Origin: Bradyrhizobium sp. Tv2a-2
GTDB lineage: Bacteria; Pseudomonadota; Alphaproteobacteria; Rhizobiales; Xanthobacteraceae
Assembly: GCF_000472425.1 (NCBI RefSeq)
Contig: NZ_AXAI01000002.1
Span: forward strand, 63,265 to 127,264
DNA length: 64,000 nt
Reading direction: 5' to 3'
Both the position numbers and the translations under genes were made by a program. Positions 61,056 through 64,000 of the stretch are shown piece after piece. A model generated the notes under the pieces. The model had not been told where the DNA came from and ran no database searches. It saw only the letters and a list, made by a program, of their open reading frames with translations. Each line of letters starts with the position of its first letter. Positions within the stretch are counted from its first letter, which is position 1.

Positions 61056-61916
61056 ATGAAACTCGGACGCCTTGGTGTGTGGTACGGCACCGATAAACTC
61101 GACGGATCGCAACTGCGTGAACTCGTGCGCACGGTCGAAAATAATGGCTACTCGACCCTGTGGTATCCCGAATCGCGGGGCTACGAGTCGATGTCGCTGG
61201 CGGCCTGGCTGCTGTCGAGCAGCGAGAAGCTGGTGATCGGCAGTTCAATCGCCAACATCTATGCACGCGATTCCTACACTGCGCAGCGCGCCATGGTTTC
61301 GCTGAACGCGCTCTACGGCGACCGGTTCGTTCTCGGTCTCGGCGTCAGCCACATTCCGATGGTCGAGGGTCTGCGCGGCCATCGCTACGACAAACCATTG
61401 GCCGCGATGGGCGCCTATCTCGACGGCATCAACAAGTTGGCGCCCGCCGGCGAACTGGCGCCGGTCGTGGTCGCAGCACTCGGACCGAAGATGTTGGCGC
61501 TGAGCGGCGCCAAGTCGCGTGGCGCCGTCCCATACAACGTGACGCCGCAGCATACGGCTGAGGCCGCCGCGATCCTCGGGCCTTCGAAGTGGCTCGCAGT
61601 GGAGCAGAAGGTCACGCTCGAGACCGATCCCGCGAAGGCCCGGGCGCTCGGGCGCAAGGAACTGTCCCGTTATATGGCGCTGCCGAACTATCGCAACAGC
61701 TGGCTGCGCCAGGGCTTCACCGAGGCCGAACTCGCCGACGGCGGTAGTGACCGGTTCATCGATGCGATGGTCCTGTGGGGCGACGCCGACACGATCAGAC
61801 GCGGCTTGAGGGCGCACTTCACGGCCGGCGCCACGCATGTCTGTCTGCAGCCCGTCCATGCGGACGGCGATTTCGCCGCTCGCGATCGCATGCTGGCCGC
61901 GCTCGCCGACACCTGA
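61056..61916 (+). CDS. F420-dependent LLM-class oxidoreductase, copy 2 (TIGR03620-like)
   Basis: About 286 residues from ATG 61056 (MKLGRLGVWYGTDKLDGSQL), with GGAG ten bases upstream; the open frame further upstream is overlap with copy 1. Features: YSTLWYPESRGYESMSLAAW, KLVIGSSIANIYARDSYTAQ, LNALYGDRFVLGLGVSHIPM, VVVAALGPKMLALSGAKSRG, AVPYNVTPQHTAEA and a C-terminal RDRMLAALAD. The TIGR03620 group is otherwise mainly mycobacterial. Same operon as copy 1. Substrate unknown. Confidence 0.85.
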   Translation: MKLGRLGVWYGTDKLDGSQLRELVRTVENNGYSTLWYPESRGYESMSLAAWLLSSSEKLVIGSSIANIYARDSYTAQRAMVSLNALYGDRFVLGLGVSHIPMVEGLRGHRYDKPLAAMGAYLDGINKLAPAGELAPVVVAALGPKMLALSGAKSRGAVPYNVTPQHTAEAAAILGPSKWLAVEQKVTLETDPAKARALGRKELSRYMALPNYRNSWLRQGFTEAELADGGSDRFIDAMVLWGDADTIRRGLRAHFTAGATHVCLQPVHADGDFAARDRMLAALADT

Positions 61917-61938
61917 GGCGCGCGCGTGCCGCCCTGAC

Positions 61939-62829
61939 TCAGAGGAGATCGGCGACGGCGTTGCGGTAGCGGCGCATCGCGCCGACATGGTCGGTCATGC
62001 TTCGGCCGGCCATGCGCTTGTGGTGATAGCCGCCGAAGGTGTTGTGCAGCGTGACATGCGTGACGCCTGCCTTCTTCCAGAAGCTGATTTCCTCGCGCCA
62101 GTCCTTTTCGGTCCCCGTGCCGGTTGAGGTCCAGACCTCGATGCCAACCGACGCCGGATCGCGTCCCTCGGCTTCCACCAGGCGGCGCAGCTTGTCGAAT
62201 TCCGCGACTGCCTTGGGTCCCGGCGGTTCAGACAGCATGATCCAGCCGTCGCCCCACTTTGCGGTCCGCTGCAGCGTCACATCCATGTGACCACCGAACC
62301 ACAGCGGAATTCTGCGACGTGACGGCAGCGGATTGATCCCGGCGTCCTGGAGGCGGTGCCACTTGCCCTCGAACGTAACGTAGGGATCGGCCCACAGCGC
62401 GTTCATCACCTGGACCTGTTCCTCGGACCGCTTGCCCCTGTTGTGGAAATTCTCGTTGAGGCCGACGAACTCCAATTCATTCCAGCCCACGCCGATGCCG
62501 AACCGGAAGCGGCCGCCGCTGAGCACGTCGAGACTGGCAGCCTGCTTGGCGACCAGTACCGTCTGACGCTGCGCGAGGATCAGCACCTGGGTAGAGAGCT
62601 CGACCTTTTTGGTGCAGGCAGCGATGAAACCGAACGCCACGAAGGGGTCGTGGAACAGGCCGAGGCTACCCGCACGGCCGCTGGCGGGGTTGGCCGGGTT
62701 GCCGCCGAGCACGTGGTCCGCCAGCGTCAGGCCTTCGTAGCCTTCGGCCTCGGCGAGTTCAGCGAATTCGCGCACGATCGGGCCATCGCCACCGATATCG
62801 CCGAAAGGCAGGGCTATTCCAAGATGCAT
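61939..62829 (-). CDS. F420-dependent LLM-class oxidoreductase, copy 3 (TIGR03619-like)
   Basis: About 296 residues from ATG 62829 (MHLGIALPFGDIGGDGPIVR), behind an AAGGAAG site. Features: YEGLTLADHVLGGNPANPAS, KVELSTQVLILAQRQTVLVA, KQAASLDVLSGGRFRFGIGV, GWNELEFVGLNENFHNRGKR, IPLWFGGHMDVTLQRTAKWG, DGWIMLSEP. The order LDVLSGGRF.FGIGVGWN.EFE is standard for F420-type LLM enzymes. It is opposite in orientation to copies 1, 2 and 4; 105 bases separate its start from that of the next gene, so they form a divergent pair. Confidence 0.88.
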   Translation of the reverse strand: MHLGIALPFGDIGGDGPIVREFAELAEAEGYEGLTLADHVLGGNPANPASGRAGSLGLFHDPFVAFGFIAACTKKVELSTQVLILAQRQTVLVAKQAASLDVLSGGRFRFGIGVGWNELEFVGLNENFHNRGKRSEEQVQVMNALWADPYVTFEGKWHRLQDAGINPLPSRRRIPLWFGGHMDVTLQRTAKWGDGWIMLSEPPGPKAVAEFDKLRRLVEAEGRDPASVGIEVWTSTGTGTEKDWREEISFWKKAGVTHVTLHNTFGGYHHKRMAGRSMTDHVGAMRRYRNAVADLL

Positions 62830-62934
62830 GGTCGCTTCCTTTTTGGCTGGTTGCCGGTTTCCCGCTAATCTATAGATTTCCGCGACGGGTAACCATGGCA
62901 TCGGCATCGACCGGTGCCAGCCAGGAGACGTGCG

Positions 62935-63939
62935 GTGATCAAGCTCGGATACAAGGCATCGGCAGAGCAGTTCGCGCCGGGCAAGTTGCTGGGCTTCTCG
63001 TGTCTTGCCGAGGAGGTCGGTTTCGATTCGGTCTTCATCAGCGACCACTTTCAGCCATGGAAGCACGTCGACGGCCATGCGCCGTTCTCGCTGACGTGGC
63101 TGGGCGCGCTGGGTGCCAGAACATCGCGCGTCGTGATCGGGACCAGCGTGCTGACGCCGACATTCCGCTACCATCCTTCCATCGTCGCCCAGGCGTTCGG
63201 CACGATGGGCGTCATGTTCCCGGGACGCGTCGTGCTCGGCATCGGCACCGGCGAAGGATTAAACGAAGTGCCTTCGACCGGCCAGCCTTGGCCGGAATTC
63301 AAGGAGCGCTTCGCTCGCCTGCGTGAAGCCGTCGCGCTGATCCGGGCGCTCTGGACGCAGGAGCGGGTCAGCTTCGAGGGCCAGTACTACAAGACTGACA
63401 AGGCGACGATCTACGACCGCCCCGACACGCCGGTGCCGATCTATGTCGCGGCCGCGGGTGCCCTTGTGGCGCGTTACGCCGGCCGCGCCGCCGAAGGTTT
63501 CATCTGCACCAGCGGCAAGAACCCGGAACTCTATACCGAGACTTTGCTGCCGAAAGTCGCGGAGGGCATCGCGGCCTCGGAGGATCCGTCGCGGTCCTAC
63601 GATCGCATGATGGAGGTCAAGGTGTCGTTCGACACCGACAAGGTGCGAGCGCTCGAGGACACCCGCCACTGGGCGGCGCTGGCACTGACGCCTGAGGAAA
63701 AGACGACGGTAGAGGATCCCGTCGAGATGCAGCGCCTCGCCGACGCGCTGCCGCTGGAGCGCGCCGCCAGTCGATGGATCGTGTCCAGCGACGCCGACGA
63801 GCACGTCGAGAGGATCGGTTACTATGCCGGTCTCGGCTTCCGGCATCTGGTGTTCCACGCGCCCGGACCCGACCAGGCGCGCTTCCTGAGGCTCTACGGC
63901 GAGCACGTGCTGCCGCGGCTGCGCAAGCGTTTCGGTTGA
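62935..63939 (+). CDS. F420-dependent glucose-6-phosphate dehydrogenase-like LLM enzyme (copy 4)
   Basis: About 334 residues from GTG 62935 ([20 protein letters not shown]), with AGGAG eight bases upstream. It matches the FGD group (TIGR03557): [120 protein letters not shown] and [20 protein letters not shown]. The SDHFQPW and GTGEGLNE motifs line the F420 pocket in FGD enzymes. It may reduce F420 by oxidising a sugar phosphate or alcohol. The next gene, 17 bases on, begins like cofE. Confidence 0.9.
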   Translation: MIKLGYKASAEQFAPGKLLGFSCLAEEVGFDSVFISDHFQPWKHVDGHAPFSLTWLGALGARTSRVVIGTSVLTPTFRYHPSIVAQAFGTMGVMFPGRVVLGIGTGEGLNEVPSTGQPWPEFKERFARLREAVALIRALWTQERVSFEGQYYKTDKATIYDRPDTPVPIYVAAAGALVARYAGRAAEGFICTSGKNPELYTETLLPKVAEGIAASEDPSRSYDRMMEVKVSFDTDKVRALEDTRHWAALALTPEEKTTVEDPVEMQRLADALPLERAASRWIVSSDADEHVERIGYYAGLGFRHLVFHAPGPDQARFLRLYGEHVLPRLRKRFG

Positions 63940-63956
63940 GTGCGCAGGATCGGCCG

Positions 63957-64000
63957 ATGAAACGCAGCAACGTTGTCGAGATGCTTGCCGTCCCCGGCAT
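63957..64000 (+). CDS. Start of a putative F420 gamma-glutamyl ligase (CofE-like), cut by window edge
   Basis: ATG at 63957 opens a frame MKRSNVVEMLAVPG to the last base. Only 14 residues are visible. The V-E-M-L-A-V-P-G pattern fits the first strand of coenzyme F420-0:L-glutamate ligase (which typically begins ..V.ILPVPGIP...GDDL). The F420-type neighbours support this, but so short a piece leaves other families possible. Confidence 0.4.
   Translation, partial: MKRSNVVEMLAVPG

Noticed and set aside
1..64000. tRNA, rRNA, transposase or integrase genes
   Set aside because: Searched by eye on both strands; no cloverleaf-type anticodon region, DDE transposase or integrase motif was seen, although small RNAs could be missed without a covariance search.

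Overview
The window looks like chromosomal DNA of a GC-rich alphaproteobacterium of the order Hyphomicrobiales, most probably the Bradyrhizobium/Rhodopseudomonas group. This is an inference from gene content: several orphan PF04392-type periplasmic binding proteins, a LivFGHM plus acyl-CoA ligase operon, adenylate cyclase genes, an MEKHLA-domain protein, a class I PHA synthase, and many lone regulators and sensor kinases. I saw no tRNA, rRNA, transposase, phage gene or CRISPR array.

Layout. 1-5.6 kb: an RND efflux pump (permease cut by the left edge, plus adaptor) and an MFS exporter, all on the minus strand. 5.7-10.6 kb: two paralogous ~96-residue muconolactone-isomerase/YciI-like proteins on either side of a DJ-1/AraC-type regulator and an MEKHLA PAS-like protein, then a small exported protein and an HxlR regulator facing a decayed alpha/beta hydrolase. 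11-20.7 kb: a Cache-HAMP-PAS hybrid histidine kinase, a cupin, a luciferase-like flavin oxidoreductase, a broken cyclase gene, a membrane-anchored PQQ-type beta-propeller dehydrogenase, a patatin phospholipase and the first orphan PF04392 binding protein. 20.9-25.8 kb: a Tat-exported PhoD-like phosphatase, a small exported protein, a tandem DUF427 protein and a DHA2 drug exporter. 25.9-33.1 kb: a minus-strand operon of acyl-CoA ligase, LivG, LivH, LivM, binding protein and LivF, which fits uptake and CoA activation of an organic acid.

34.2-40.6 kb is a catabolic block: Fe-type alcohol dehydrogenase, AidB-like acyl-CoA dehydrogenase, two TetR regulators with palindromic operators, and a protein of the 4-hydroxybutyryl-CoA dehydratase/HpaB family that appears to lack two of the iron-sulfur ligands. 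Gene remnants border it on both sides. 40.8-47.4 kb is gene-poor and rich in remnants: two intact and two broken PF04392 genes, small secreted proteins (one with an internal duplication), and a Met/Cys gamma-lyase-type PLP enzyme. 47.5-55 kb holds a 1511-residue sensor kinase with six GAF domains and its response regulator, a small Cys-rich secreted protein, a WGR-like/cyclase fusion and a tandem universal stress protein.

55.4-64 kb: PHA synthase PhaC, a methyltransferase, the fourth PF04392 protein, a truncated DeoR regulator with a 16-bp tandem repeat, and four luciferase-like oxidoreductases of F420-dependent types. The last 44 bases open a gene whose first residues resemble the F420 gamma-glutamyl ligase CofE. 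The right end therefore probably enters an F420 biosynthesis and utilisation cluster, which is uncommon in Proteobacteria.

The most interesting items are the right-end F420 cluster, the AbfD-like protein with altered cluster ligands in its TetR-controlled block, the shared operator-like elements around the twin small proteins, and the alternating six-GAF kinase.
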